NCBI GenBank assembly: GCA_963726775.1
Contig: CAVSDL010000001.1
Span: forward strand, 806,001 to 870,000
Length of the DNA stretch: 64,000 nucleotides
Direction: 5' to 3'
From: CAIWHR01 sp963726775
GTDB taxonomy: Bacteria; Pseudomonadota; Gammaproteobacteria; Burkholderiales; Casimicrobiaceae
Made by a program: the position numbers and the translations under genes. Numbering within the stretch: position 1 is the first letter of the stretch; the number at the start of each line of letters is the position of its first letter. A model generated the notes under the pieces. It did no database searches, was not told the DNA's origin, and saw nothing but the letters and a program-made list of their open reading frames with translations. This document shows positions 1 to 8,802 of the stretch, piece by piece.

Positions 1-66
1 CGACCCGAATACCCGGCAGTCCCTCAGGGGCCAGGGCAAACCACGGTGGCTGCGCAACGCCAGTTT

Positions 67-921
67 TCATTTGGCTCCGGTGGAGTCGCCTGCCGCGAGC
101 TGGCCGTAAACGACGTGCGCAATCTTCAGCAGCTGCGCACGGTCGAGATTGCCGGAGATCGCGTAGCCACAGGCATCGTCGATCCAGTAGAACACGCCGA
201 CGCCGTTTTCCAGCGCATAGCGGAATGCCGTCTCGCCGGTGCCCGTCGACGACACGGCGTCGTACGACAACTGCTTGCGGACCTGCAGCGAGAGCCGTTG
301 CTTGTCGGCATTCTCGTACATGAAAAATGCTGTCGGTTTTTCATTGCCGGCGACGAGTCGCCCGCCGACGAGAGCGTAACCGATGCCGTTGAGGTCCGGT
401 GCGTGCACCTGGAAGCCGAGTCGCTTGGTAAGCCAGTTGACCAGGCTCTTCTCCTCGTTCGCCCAGACTTCGACCGGGCGCCGAACGTCCGCCGCGTACA
501 ACGCATGCGCGAGCGCTGCCTGCCGCGCAAACGTCGTCGGCGTGCCGGCACGCTCGATCAGCGCGTCACGCCCAAACCAGCCGAGTCCCACGCCAAGCAC
601 CAGCGTGGCCGCGACGCCGAATGCCGGGGCGAGCCACCGGCGCACGAAGCCGCGCTTCGCGGACATGGCCGGGGGACGAGCGGCGGCGAGCAGCACGTCC
701 GGGATCGGTTCCGCAAGAATCGGGTCGAGCGCGTCGCGAAGCAATGCATTCTGGGCCCGGATTTCGGCAACCCGCCCCGCGAGCTCGGGATCGCAGCCCA
801 AAGCAACTTCGACGACGGCCGCGCGATCCGGGGCAAGCCGGCCGTCGGCGTACGCGTGGACGTCGGCCTCGGGGACGGCGGCAGGAGTGGCGGAACTCAC
901 GACCTGGGTACCCTTGTTCAT
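67..921 (-). CDS. Putative membrane anti-sigma factor
   Basis: This 284-residue protein probably holds the neighbouring ECF sigma factor inactive at the inner membrane. A basic patch is followed by one hydrophobic segment at about residues 95-116. This would leave the first ~90 residues in the cytoplasm and the C-terminal ~165 in the periplasm. The N-terminal part is helical and rich in alanine and acidic residues, as in anti-sigma domains. I do not see the H-x3-C-x2-C zinc motif of ZAS-type members. The start is the ATG that overlaps the sigma gene stop (ATGA), so the two genes should be translationally coupled. The role is inferred from position and topology rather than from a diagnostic motif. 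Confidence 0.75.
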   Translation of the reverse strand: MNKGTQVVSSATPAAVPEADVHAYADGRLAPDRAAVVEVALGCDPELAGRVAEIRAQNALLRDALDPILAEPIPDVLLAAARPPAMSAKRGFVRRWLAPAFGVAATLVLGVGLGWFGRDALIERAGTPTTFARQAALAHALYAADVRRPVEVWANEEKSLVNWLTKRLGFQVHAPDLNGIGYALVGGRLVAGNEKPTAFFMYENADKQRLSLQVRKQLSYDAVSSTGTGETAFRYALENGVGVFYWIDDACGYAISGNLDRAQLLKIAHVVYGQLAAGDSTGAK

Positions 922-1460
922 TTCACGATGCGGAGCGCGGAAGCGGGTTCCGCAATCAGTCGCCGCAGCTTGTCGCGGGCACGGGATAGCCGCGACATCA
1001 CCGTGCCGATCGGTATGGATAGCACCGCGGCGATCTCTTCGTAGCGCAACTCCTCGACCGCGGCGAGCAGCAGCACTTCGCGCTGGTCCGCAGGCAGGCG
1101 TCCGATCTGCTGGACCAGCTCCAGGAGCTCGATCCTGTCCAGCTGGTTGGAGCGAACCGGGAGTTGCCACGCCGCGCCTCCCTCATCCGCATCGAGAGAG
1201 ACGTTGAGGGCATCGCGGCGGATGAGCGCCAGCTGGTTGATATGGACGTTATGCATGACGGTGAACAGCCAGGCGCGCAAATCGGTACCGGCCTGCCAGA
1301 GCCGCCGCTTCTCCCAGGCGCGAGCCAGCGTGTCCTGGACGAGGTCGTCGGCGCGGGTCACGTCGCCCGTCAGCACCCGCGCGTAGCGGCGCAGGCGCGG
1401 GATCGCGGCGACGAGGTCGGGGTGCGGAAGCGCGGCGGCGTCGGCTGCGGTGGGTGACAT
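918..1460 (-). CDS. ECF-family RNA polymerase sigma factor
   Basis: This 180-residue protein has the two-domain layout and length of extracytoplasmic-function sigma factors. Region 2 is seen around residues 35-75, with the DLVQDTLARAWEKR helix and the LRAWLFTVMHN motif. Region 4 is seen at about 120-170, with PADQREVLLLAAVEE followed by the helix-turn-helix IAAVLSIPIGTVMSRLSRAR. It should direct RNA polymerase to a small regulon when released by the membrane protein encoded immediately downstream, with which it shares a 4-base overlap. I could not recognise an autoregulatory ECF promoter in the roughly 110 bases upstream. Confidence 0.9.
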   Translation of the reverse strand: MSPTAADAAALPHPDLVAAIPRLRRYARVLTGDVTRADDLVQDTLARAWEKRRLWQAGTDLRAWLFTVMHNVHINQLALIRRDALNVSLDADEGGAAWQLPVRSNQLDRIELLELVQQIGRLPADQREVLLLAAVEELRYEEIAAVLSIPIGTVMSRLSRARDKLRRLIAEPASALRIVK

Positions 1461-1501
1461 GTTGCGGCAACGGGCTCGTCAGATCGCGCTTCGCGAAAGC
1501 A

Positions 1502-1532
1502 CGGCCCGGCCCGGGGGATTCGGACCGGGCCG
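1502..1532. terminator. GC-rich hairpin between lipoprotein and sigma genes
   Basis: An 8-bp perfect stem (CGGCCCGG with CCGGGCCG) encloses a 15-base loop in the short gap downstream of the lipoprotein gene and upstream of the sigma gene, both on the minus strand. It could end the lipoprotein transcript. No T-run follows, so termination is only an inference. Confidence 0.35.
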
Positions 1533-1570
1533 CATGGCGCGATATTACTCCGCGCGCGCCAAACCGGTCG

Positions 1571-1957
1571 CTACTCCTTGGCCACGTGCCAGACGTTGTT
1601 GAAGCCATCGCCGGTCTTCTCGCCCGGCTTCTGGTCCTTGGCCCAGAGGTAGAGGGGCTTGCCCTTGTACGCCCACTGCTTGGCACCGTCGTCGCGAGTG
1701 ACGACCGACCAGTCGCCCGCGGCCTTCGCGTCGGCGGCGACCGCCAGCGGCGGCCAGTTCGCCGCGCAGGGGCCATTGCAGACGCTCTTGCCGCTGCCCG
1801 CTGTATCGCGGTCGAACGTGTACAGGGTCATCCCGGCGGGATTGGCGAGAACGCCGTCGGTCATCCTGGCGGGGGCCGCCGACATCGGCGTCGAAGCGCA
1901 CGCGGCAACGATCGACGCGGCGAGCAGCACCGCAGATACGTGAAGGACGGAAACCAT
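1571..1957 (-). CDS. Small lipoprotein with secreted-repeat domain (COG4315-like)
   Basis: This 128-residue protein starts with a lipoprotein signal peptide whose lipobox ends at Cys20 (SIVAAC). The mature part contains two copies of the short motif found in the secreted-repeat family: GMTLYTFDRDTAGSGKSVC near residues 43-61 and KPLYLWAKDQKPGEKTGDG near 98-116. It also has the CNGPCAANWPPL segment typical of COG4315 lipoproteins. The family is envelope-located and of unknown function. The ATG is preceded by an AGGGAG ribosome-binding site at normal spacing. The gene lies upstream of the sigma/anti-sigma pair on the same strand and could be a target of it, but nothing in the sequence proves that. 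Confidence 0.85.
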   Translation of the reverse strand: MVSVLHVSAVLLAASIVAACASTPMSAAPARMTDGVLANPAGMTLYTFDRDTAGSGKSVCNGPCAANWPPLAVAADAKAAGDWSVVTRDDGAKQWAYKGKPLYLWAKDQKPGEKTGDGFNNVWHVAKE

Positions 1958-2121
1958 CGTTTGCTCCCTGAGCTGTTGGCTGGACCTATGCGCGTCAACA
2001 GGAGGGGTTGTGGACTTATTCCGGCGAGGCGGGTGGGGCGCGCCGTCACCGTTAGCGCGAAGTCTCCGGAACGAAGCGGCCCGTGAGGCCACCGGAGCGC
2101 AGTCGCGCGCAATGCGTCCGG

Positions 2122-3597
2122 CTACACCAGGAACAGCGTCGCGAGGCCGAGAAAAATGAAAAATCCGCCGGAGTCGGTGACCGCGGTGATCAGCACCGAC
2201 GAGCCGAGCGCCGGATCGCGGCCGAATTTCAGCATGGTCATCGGAATCAGCACGCCCATCATCGCCGCGAGGATGAGGTTCAGCGTCATGGCCAGCACCA
2301 TGACGATCCCGAGCGAGAAGTCCTTGTAGAGCATCATGGCGACGAGTCCCATCACGCCGCCCCAGACGAGCCCGTTGAGGAGGCTCACGGCGATCTCCTT
2401 GCGGATCAATTGCCGCGCGTTGGCGACAGCCACCTGCCCCAGCGCCGCGGCGCGCACGATCATCGTGATCGTCTGATTGCCAGAGTTGCCCCCGATGCCG
2501 GCCACGATCGGCATCAGCGCCGCCAGCGCGACGAGCTTCTCGATCGAGCCCTCGAACACCCCGATCACGCGCGAGGCGATGAATGCCGTGACCAGGTTGA
2601 CCGCGAGCCACGCCCAGCGGTTCCGGAACGACGCCCACACCGACGCGAAGACGTCTTCCTCTTCGCGCAGGCCGGCTTGCGCGAGCAGGTCCTCCTGGCC
2701 GCTTTCACGGACGAAGTCGAGCACCTCGTCCACCGTCACGCGGCCGACCAGCCGGTCATTGGTGTCGACGACCGGCGCCGATACCAGGTCGTAGCGCTCG
2801 AACGCCGAGGCCGCGATGTCCGCCTTCTCATGCTGCAACAGCTTGACCACCGGCGACTGCATGACGGCTTCCACCGTCGTCTCGGGATCGGTGACGATGA
2901 GCTTGTTGACCGGAAGCACGCCGAGCAGCCGGTCGTGGCGATCGACGACGAAGAGCTGGTCGGTCTGGCTCGGAAGGTCGTCGAGGCGACGCAGGTAGCG
3001 GAGAACGACTTCGAGCGTGACATCGGGTCGCACGGTGACATCCTCGAAATCCATCAGCGCGCCGACCATGTCGTCGTCGAAGGACATCGCCGCGCGCAGC
3101 TGCTCCCGCTCCTCTACGGGCAAGCTCTGGAGAACATCGTCCATCACCTCCTGCGGAAGGTCCGGCGCGAGCTCGGCGATTTCGTCGGCTTCGAGGGTCT
3201 CCGTCGCGGCGACGAGCTCCGCCGTATCCATCGAGGAGATCAGCGACTCGCGTACGGCGTCGGAGACCTCGAGCAGGATGTCGCCGTCGCGCTCGGCCTT
3301 GACGAAGTTCCAGATGTAGAGCCGCTCGTCGAGCGGCAGCGCCTCCAGGATGTACGCGATGTCGGCCGGATGGAGCCGGTCGAGCTTGCGCTGCAGGGCT
3401 TCCCTGCTCTTCTTGTAGACCGAGCTTTCGGCGAGCTCGGTGCGCTGGGCCCCGGATTCGTGATCGCGCTGGTCGACGACCAGTCCTTCGACCAACCGGT
3501 GCTTGCGCAGCAGCGCCGTTACGTCGGCGAGTTCATCCTGCACGCTGGCACGCGTCCCGGCCCGTTCATTGGCGGCGTTCTCGAGGATCTCGGACAT
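2122..3597 (-). CDS. mgtE: Magnesium transporter MgtE
   Basis: This 491-residue protein is a full-length MgtE-type Mg2+ channel of the inner membrane. It has the cytosolic N domain (about residues 50-160, with the repeated DLPQEVMDDVLQSLPVEER helices). Two CBS domains follow (about 165-300, including RPDVTLEVVLRYL and VDTNDRLVGRVTVDEVL). The C-terminal five-helix membrane domain (about 320-491) carries the signature GIGGNSGNQTITMIVRA and a conserved acidic helix with AVTDSGGFFIFL. The N and CBS domains gate the channel by sensing cytosolic Mg2+, so regulation is expected at the protein level. I see no Mg2+-responsive leader in the 275-base gap upstream. The gene appears to be transcribed alone. 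Confidence 0.95.
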   Translation of the reverse strand: MSEILENAANERAGTRASVQDELADVTALLRKHRLVEGLVVDQRDHESGAQRTELAESSVYKKSREALQRKLDRLHPADIAYILEALPLDERLYIWNFVKAERDGDILLEVSDAVRESLISSMDTAELVAATETLEADEIAELAPDLPQEVMDDVLQSLPVEEREQLRAAMSFDDDMVGALMDFEDVTVRPDVTLEVVLRYLRRLDDLPSQTDQLFVVDRHDRLLGVLPVNKLIVTDPETTVEAVMQSPVVKLLQHEKADIAASAFERYDLVSAPVVDTNDRLVGRVTVDEVLDFVRESGQEDLLAQAGLREEEDVFASVWASFRNRWAWLAVNLVTAFIASRVIGVFEGSIEKLVALAALMPIVAGIGGNSGNQTITMIVRAAALGQVAVANARQLIRKEIAVSLLNGLVWGGVMGLVAMMLYKDFSLGIVMVLAMTLNLILAAMMGVLIPMTMLKFGRDPALGSSVLITAVTDSGGFFIFLGLATLFLV

Positions 3598-3872
3598 GGG
3601 GCGGGCGCGATCAAGGGGTGCGTGCGAAACATGAAATCCGCCGGCATTCTACGCGCGAATGCCCGGGGACGGTCACGTTCGGGCCGCTCGCGCCCGCTCC
3701 GCCGGTGCTCTCTCCGGCGGCCCGGTCCCGGGCGGGACGACGTTCCCGCGGGGCTCCGGGACGCGCGGCGGCGGGTCGGCAACACCGCGGCAGGCAAGGA
3801 AACCGTGCGCCGATTCGCAACCGTCGCGGGTGCGCATGGGGTACCGCCGCCACGCGTTGCTCGCCCGTGAAG

Positions 3873-4607
3873 CTACGGAAATTCCGCGGCGGGCATCCGC
3901 GAAAGAATGATGGCAATCTTCTTCTGGAGTCCCGGCGCACCCGGATTTCGCTCGTAGAAGCGCGGATTGGGCGCCATCGCCGCCAGCTGCGCCGCCTGCT
4001 CGGCCGACAGGCGCGATGCGCCGACACCGAAGTAGCGCTGCGCTGCCGCTTCGGCGCCGAAGACGCCGTTGCCCCACTCGATGACGTTGAGGTAGAGCTC
4101 GAAGATTCTCGTCTTCGGCAAGATCATCTCGAGCATCACGGTGATCGCCGCCTCTTCCACCTTTCGCCAGTAGCTCCTCTGCGGCGAAAGGAACAGGTTC
4201 TTCGCGAGCTGCTGCGTGATCGTCGATCCGCCCGCGACGATGCGGCCACGCTGCTGATTTCTTTCCAGCGCCAGCTGGATGCCGTCCCAGTCGAAGCCTT
4301 CGTGGTCCACGAACTTCGCATCCTCCGCGGCAATCATCGCGCGCTTCAGTGGCGCCGCGATGCGCGCGTACGGAACCCAGACATATCGCCGCTCCATCCT
4401 GACGTTCTTCGAGCGCGCCTCGTCGATCCGCTGCGCCATGAACGACGTTTCGCGCGGAGGGTTGTAGCGGTACCAGCCGATGTGCGCGGCGATCCATCCG
4501 AGCCACAGCATCAGGGCAGCAGCGATCGCCGCGGGCATCCACACCCATGCCCAGCGCAATGCCACGCGCGGACCGGCCCGGTGGCGACTGGAACGCGCGA
4601 TGGCCAT
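3873..4607 (-). CDS. mtgA: Monofunctional biosynthetic peptidoglycan transglycosylase
   Basis: This 244-residue GT51-family enzyme polymerises lipid II into glycan strands at the inner membrane. After a basic N terminus there is one membrane helix at about residues 19-41. The catalytic domain follows with AAEDAKFVDHEGFDW, holding the essential glutamate, and GGSTITQQLAKNLFL. No transpeptidase domain follows, which distinguishes MtgA from class A penicillin-binding proteins. The ATG lies 17 bases beyond the aroE stop. The upstream order rnb-tonB-aroE-mtgA is a conserved betaproteobacterial arrangement, so it is probably read as the last gene of that operon. Confidence 0.94.
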   Translation of the reverse strand: MAIARSSRHRAGPRVALRWAWVWMPAAIAAALMLWLGWIAAHIGWYRYNPPRETSFMAQRIDEARSKNVRMERRYVWVPYARIAAPLKRAMIAAEDAKFVDHEGFDWDGIQLALERNQQRGRIVAGGSTITQQLAKNLFLSPQRSYWRKVEEAAITVMLEMILPKTRIFELYLNVIEWGNGVFGAEAAAQRYFGVGASRLSAEQAAQLAAMAPNPRFYERNPGAPGLQKKIAIILSRMPAAEFP

Positions 4608-4624
4608 TTGCCGGCATGACCGCG

Positions 4625-5461
4625 TCAGCGCGCCGCGGGCATCCGCCTGAAAATCGGGAATAGCCCGGCCGTGTCCGGACGCACGCCCCGCCAGACGAAA
4701 AAGCTTTCCGCCGCCTGTTCGATCAACATGCCGAGTCCGTCGGCGATGCGGGCCGCACCGTGCATCCGCGCCCATCTCAGAAATACGGTCGGAGCGTCGG
4801 CATACACGAGATCATAGGCAAAGGCGCCCGGCGCAAAGACGTCACCGGGCCACGGAAAATCCATCTCGCGCTGCGCACCCAGACCGAAACTCGTCGCATT
4901 GATCACGAGGTCGAAGGCGCGGCCCGCCAGCGCTGTCGGCGCCGCGGATTCGATGTGGCCCCACGACGCGAACCGGCGCGCGAGCGCTTCTGCCTTTGCC
5001 ATCGTCCGATTGCTGATCACGAGCGACCGGGGCCGCGCATCGAGCAGCGGCTTCAGGATGCCGCGCGCCGCGCCCCCCGCTCCCAGCACCGCAATCGCCA
5101 TGTCTGCCGGCGACACATCCAGATTCATCGTGAGATCGCGGACGAGTCCGGCGCCATCGGTGTTGTCGGCAAACCAGCCGTCACCATGCCGCTTGAGCGT
5201 GTTGACCGCGCCGGCAAGTTGCGCCCGTTCGGTACAGGCACCCGCAATCGCGAACGCGTCGAGCTTGAACGGCACCGTGACATTGAGACCCATCCCGCCC
5301 ACGCGCGCAAACGTTGCGGCCGCTTCTCCAAATTCGCCGATCGGCGCGAGAATGCGCTCGTAGACGATGTCCTCGCCCGTCTGCCGCGCAAATTCGGCAT
5401 GTATGACGGGCGACTTCGAGTGAGCGATCGGGTTGCCGATGACGGCGTAACGTTCTGGCAT
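4625..5461 (-). CDS. aroE: Shikimate dehydrogenase
   Basis: This 278-residue enzyme performs the NADPH-dependent reduction of 3-dehydroshikimate to shikimate in the aromatic amino acid pathway. The substrate-binding motif NPIAHSKSP lies near residue 10. The catalytic lysine is in NVTVPFKLDAF (about residue 65). NTDGAG follows near residue 90, and the Rossmann motif VLGAGGAARGI near 120. The length is normal for AroE. The chosen ATG gives the family-typical N terminus MPERYAVIGNPI. It sits between tonB and mtgA on the same strand. Confidence 0.95.
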   Translation of the reverse strand: MPERYAVIGNPIAHSKSPVIHAEFARQTGEDIVYERILAPIGEFGEAAATFARVGGMGLNVTVPFKLDAFAIAGACTERAQLAGAVNTLKRHGDGWFADNTDGAGLVRDLTMNLDVSPADMAIAVLGAGGAARGILKPLLDARPRSLVISNRTMAKAEALARRFASWGHIESAAPTALAGRAFDLVINATSFGLGAQREMDFPWPGDVFAPGAFAYDLVYADAPTVFLRWARMHGAARIADGLGMLIEQAAESFFVWRGVRPDTAGLFPIFRRMPAAR

Positions 5462-5556
5462 GTTCGGTGAGGCCGTTCGGCGAGGAGCCCGCTGGGGCAC
5501 ATTCGAGGAGGCGACGTGGCGCGCTCCGGCGGCGCACACGGTCGTCGCTCTCGTTC

Positions 5557-6726
5557 CTATTCACTGTGGAGTTCGTCGCCCTTCGTAAACGTCCACGTCC
5601 GGGTGATGTGCAGGATATCGGTGTCACGCCTGATGTCGGACGGCAGCGGCGCGAACGGCGCCGCCATCTCGACGATATGCACGGCCGCCGCGTCGAGCAC
5701 GCGCCGGCCCGAGGAACGATTGATTTCGATGCGCTCGACGCTTCCGTCGGCGCGAATCGACACCGTGATGAGCAGATTGCCATAGAGCTTCTGCTGCCGT
5801 GCCGCTTCAGGATAGTTGAGATTCCCCACGCGCTCGACCTTGAGACGCCAATCTTCGACGTAGCGGGCGAAGCGATATTCTTCGGCGCGCGCACCGACGA
5901 AACGGCGCTTGGGACGTTTCTGGTACGCGTCCATGTCCTTCGCGATCTGCGCTTCCAGCCGCATCGCTTCGAGCGTTCGCTGCATCAATTCCATCGACGT
6001 CGGAATATCGGACGGCTGGCTCGCCTCCGTCGGCCTCGGCGCCGCAAGCGCGGTTGGCGCGCTCTTGAGGCGCGTGATCAGCTCCTTCGTTTGCCGCTCC
6101 AGAGTCTGAACCTGTTGCGTCGCGACACTCAACTCGGAATTCGGGCTGTCCTTGGGCGGCACTGGAAGCGGCGTCTTTGCACGGCGCGCCGCATCGGTGT
6201 TCCCACCCCCGTCGAGGTTCGCCTGCGCGAGTATGTCGGCCTTGGTCGGCTTATTGGGCGACTTGGCATTGACGAGCGCGATCTCGAGAGGCGGCCCGCG
6301 GTCGAGCAACTGCTGCAGATCGAATGGCTGGAACCTGATCGCCAGCAGCACGGCATGCAACGCGATCGAAACGCCGAGCGTAAAGGCGAGCACGCGGCTG
6401 CCACGATCGGCGGTGTCGAGTCCGGGAATCCAGACGGGCGACGCGAGGGCGGCACCGCCGGCCAGGGCGGGGACGATGTCGGCCGCAGGTGCTTTCGCCC
6501 GTGGCGCCCGGCGCGGCGGCTTGGGCCCTGCGCCGGCGGCGGTCGCCGTAGCGGCCGTCTTGGTGACTGTCCGGGTGACCGTCGCCGGGGAACCTTTCGC
6601 GGCGCGCGGTGCGGCCGCTTGTTTTTTGGGCGCGGTCGCGAAGGGCAGCGCCCCCTTCGTCGCCGTCGTTTCCGGGGCGGGCGCGGCGCGCGATCGATTC
6701 TTGGGCGAGGCAGGTGGGCGCGGCAA
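5557..6726 (-). CDS. tonB: TonB-family energy transducer with long N-terminal extension
   Basis: This protein couples the inner-membrane proton motive force to outer-membrane transporters. It has a single membrane helix at about residues 112-130, a long proline/glutamine-containing periplasmic spacer, and a C-terminal TonB domain (about 290-389) with YPEAARQQKLYGNLLITVSIRADGSV split across the usual beta-strand pattern. The 389-residue reading begins at a TTG and puts about 110 alanine-, proline- and lysine-rich residues in front of the membrane helix. I see no good ribosome-binding site there, so the true start is uncertain. No exbB or exbD is adjacent. The position between the RNase gene and aroE is conserved in related bacteria. 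Confidence 0.85.
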   Translation of the reverse strand: MPRPPASPKNRSRAAPAPETTATKGALPFATAPKKQAAAPRAAKGSPATVTRTVTKTAATATAAGAGPKPPRRAPRAKAPAADIVPALAGGAALASPVWIPGLDTADRGSRVLAFTLGVSIALHAVLLAIRFQPFDLQQLLDRGPPLEIALVNAKSPNKPTKADILAQANLDGGGNTDAARRAKTPLPVPPKDSPNSELSVATQQVQTLERQTKELITRLKSAPTALAAPRPTEASQPSDIPTSMELMQRTLEAMRLEAQIAKDMDAYQKRPKRRFVGARAEEYRFARYVEDWRLKVERVGNLNYPEAARQQKLYGNLLITVSIRADGSVERIEINRSSGRRVLDAAAVHIVEMAAPFAPLPSDIRRDTDILHITRTWTFTKGDELHSE

Positions 6727-6787
6727 GTGAGCGTGGCTCGTAAGGGCTACGGCCTATTGTAGCGTGCAGACTGCGCCACGGCTCTGG

Positions 6788-8628
6788 TCATGACATCGTG
6801 CCGGCGTAGCGGCATTCGAGTGTCGCGGTGAGGAGATCGATGCGCCCGATCCCGACTCTTACCGGCGTCTCCGGCGGCAGCAGCGGCAAGTCGGGCAGGC
6901 GCACGATCACCGGCAGCCGGTCGAGGCGGGCCAGATTCTCGCGCACGACGGTCGCCGTGGTTTCGGTCAGGTTTTCCTGCAGCAGCCAGCGCAGGCACCA
7001 GTAGTGTTCCATCCGGTCCTGAAATTCGGCGTAGTTCGAATACGTGGCCTCGAAATCGGCCAATGCCGCGTAGAGTTCGGCGTCATTCTCGCCGTAGGGC
7101 GCCTTCTCGCCGGCGATGGCCGCGAGCAGCTGCCGCTGATTGAGGAGGTCGCTGTAACGGCGCAACGGCGAGCTCGCCCACAGATAGTGCGAGAGACCGA
7201 GTCCCTGGTGCTCCGCGGCGCGCGTGCTCATCTTCACCTTGCCGTTCGACTGGGTACGATAGAGGCCCGCGACATGCGCGTCGGCGAGCAGCTTTCCCCA
7301 GGCGCTGTTGACGAAGATCATCAGCTCCGAGACGAGCTTGTCGAGCGGCGAGCCACGGGGTCTTGGTCGAATCGAAATCCTGCCGTCCTTCGCGGCGTCC
7401 CAGTCGACGTAGAACGCATAGTCGATGCGCGCGAAGTCGGCCTTGCCGCGCGTTGCGGATAGCGCCTGCGCGAATTTCCACAGCGCGCGCAGTTCCGCGG
7501 TCCACGGAGGATCCGACGGCGAAGGGAGATCGTTTGCGAAGGCTTCGCCGATCGTGTCCAGCCGCAGGTTGGCCGCGACCGGCACGCATTCGATGCGCGT
7601 CTCGTGACGCAGGAGCGTTCCGTCCGCCGCGACCTCCGCGTACAGCGAGAGCGCAGGCGGCGCGCGTCCCTCCGCCAGGGTAAAGGCGGCGACCGCCGCA
7701 TCGGGCAGCATGGTGATCTTGCGTCCGGGCATGTAGACCGTCGACAGCCGGTTGCGCGCGATCGCGTCGAGCGGGGAGCCGCGCGGGATGGCGAGCGCCG
7801 GCGCCGCAATGTGGATACCGATCTCGTAATGCCCGTTGGCGAGCTCGCGTACCGAGAACGCGTCGTCGATCTCGGTCGTGGCCGCATCGTCGATCGAGAA
7901 TGCGCGTACGCCGTGGTCGGCAGCGCGGGCAGGGGCGGCAGCGTCCCCCAGGCCGAAAATCCAACGCCCCGCGGAAACGCCTGTTCGAGGAACGCGTTGA
8001 AATGGTAGTCGTGCGACGACGGAATGGCGCCGCATTCCGCAAGCAGGGCCACGGGATTCGTCTGGATCTCGTCGCAGGCGGCGGCGAGCGCTTTCCATTC
8101 GAGCGCGCTCCGGTCGGGCTTGTACAGCAGCATCGGCAGCCGGGCGCGCAGCGCGTCCGGCAGCCGCCGCGCGCGCAGGTCTTCGCGCCACACGGCCATC
8201 TGGTCGCCTTCGCGTTTCTTGCGCTCGACCGACGCGAGCGCCGCTTTCAGAGCGTCGGGCGGCGCCTTCCGGTAGCGCCCCTTGCCCCGCTTGTAGAAAT
8301 ACATGGGCGCTGCAGCCAGCGCCAGCGCCACCGCGGCGGCCTCTGCCGGCGCCGGGGCGTGGCCGTAATACTCCTTGGCAAGTTCGACGAATCCGAACTC
8401 GTCGCCGGCGCATGCCTCCCACAGAAAATTCGGGTCGAGCTCGACCGCGAGTTTCTGGGCATCCGCGTTGAGCGCGGACGGCGCGGGATCGGCGAAACGC
8501 AGCAGCACGGCCGCGGCCTTGATCTTCAGGCGTTTGCCCGAAACGGCTTCGACCTGCAGCGACGTGTCGTTGTCGGCGAGGATGGTGCCGGCCTTGAGCT
8601 GGCCATCGTCCTCGAAAAAAACGTGCAT
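6788..8628 (-). CDS. rnb: RNase II/R-family exoribonuclease, frameshifted
   Basis: This gene encodes an RNB-domain 3'-5' exoribonuclease of about 613 residues if one base is restored. The first part reads MHVFFEDDGQLKAGTIL through about residue 235, ending near FSAWGTLPPLPALP. The remainder continues in another frame with the catalytic acidic cluster FSIDDAATTEIDDAFSV, then AAEHQGLGLSHYLWASSPLRR and a normal C terminus. The frame changes at about 7919-7921, where a GG run appears to have lost one G; restoring it gives LPALPDHGVRAFSIDD. All catalytic residues lie on the second fragment. It is either a sequencing error in a homopolymer or a real lesion. It heads the rnb-tonB-aroE-mtgA operon. 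Confidence 0.85.
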
Positions 8629-8802
8629 GGGGAGGGAACGCGGGTGCGGGCCGGGTTCGGGCCGCTTCGGCGCGGATTATACCGGCCGCGACGGGCGCAG
8701 CCGCTGCAGACGCGCACGGGATCCAACCCGTCTCGGGGCGCGTGCGTTGCACGCGGCGCGCGCATGCGGCATAGTCGCGCGCTCAACCCGGGGAGTGCGG
8801 TC

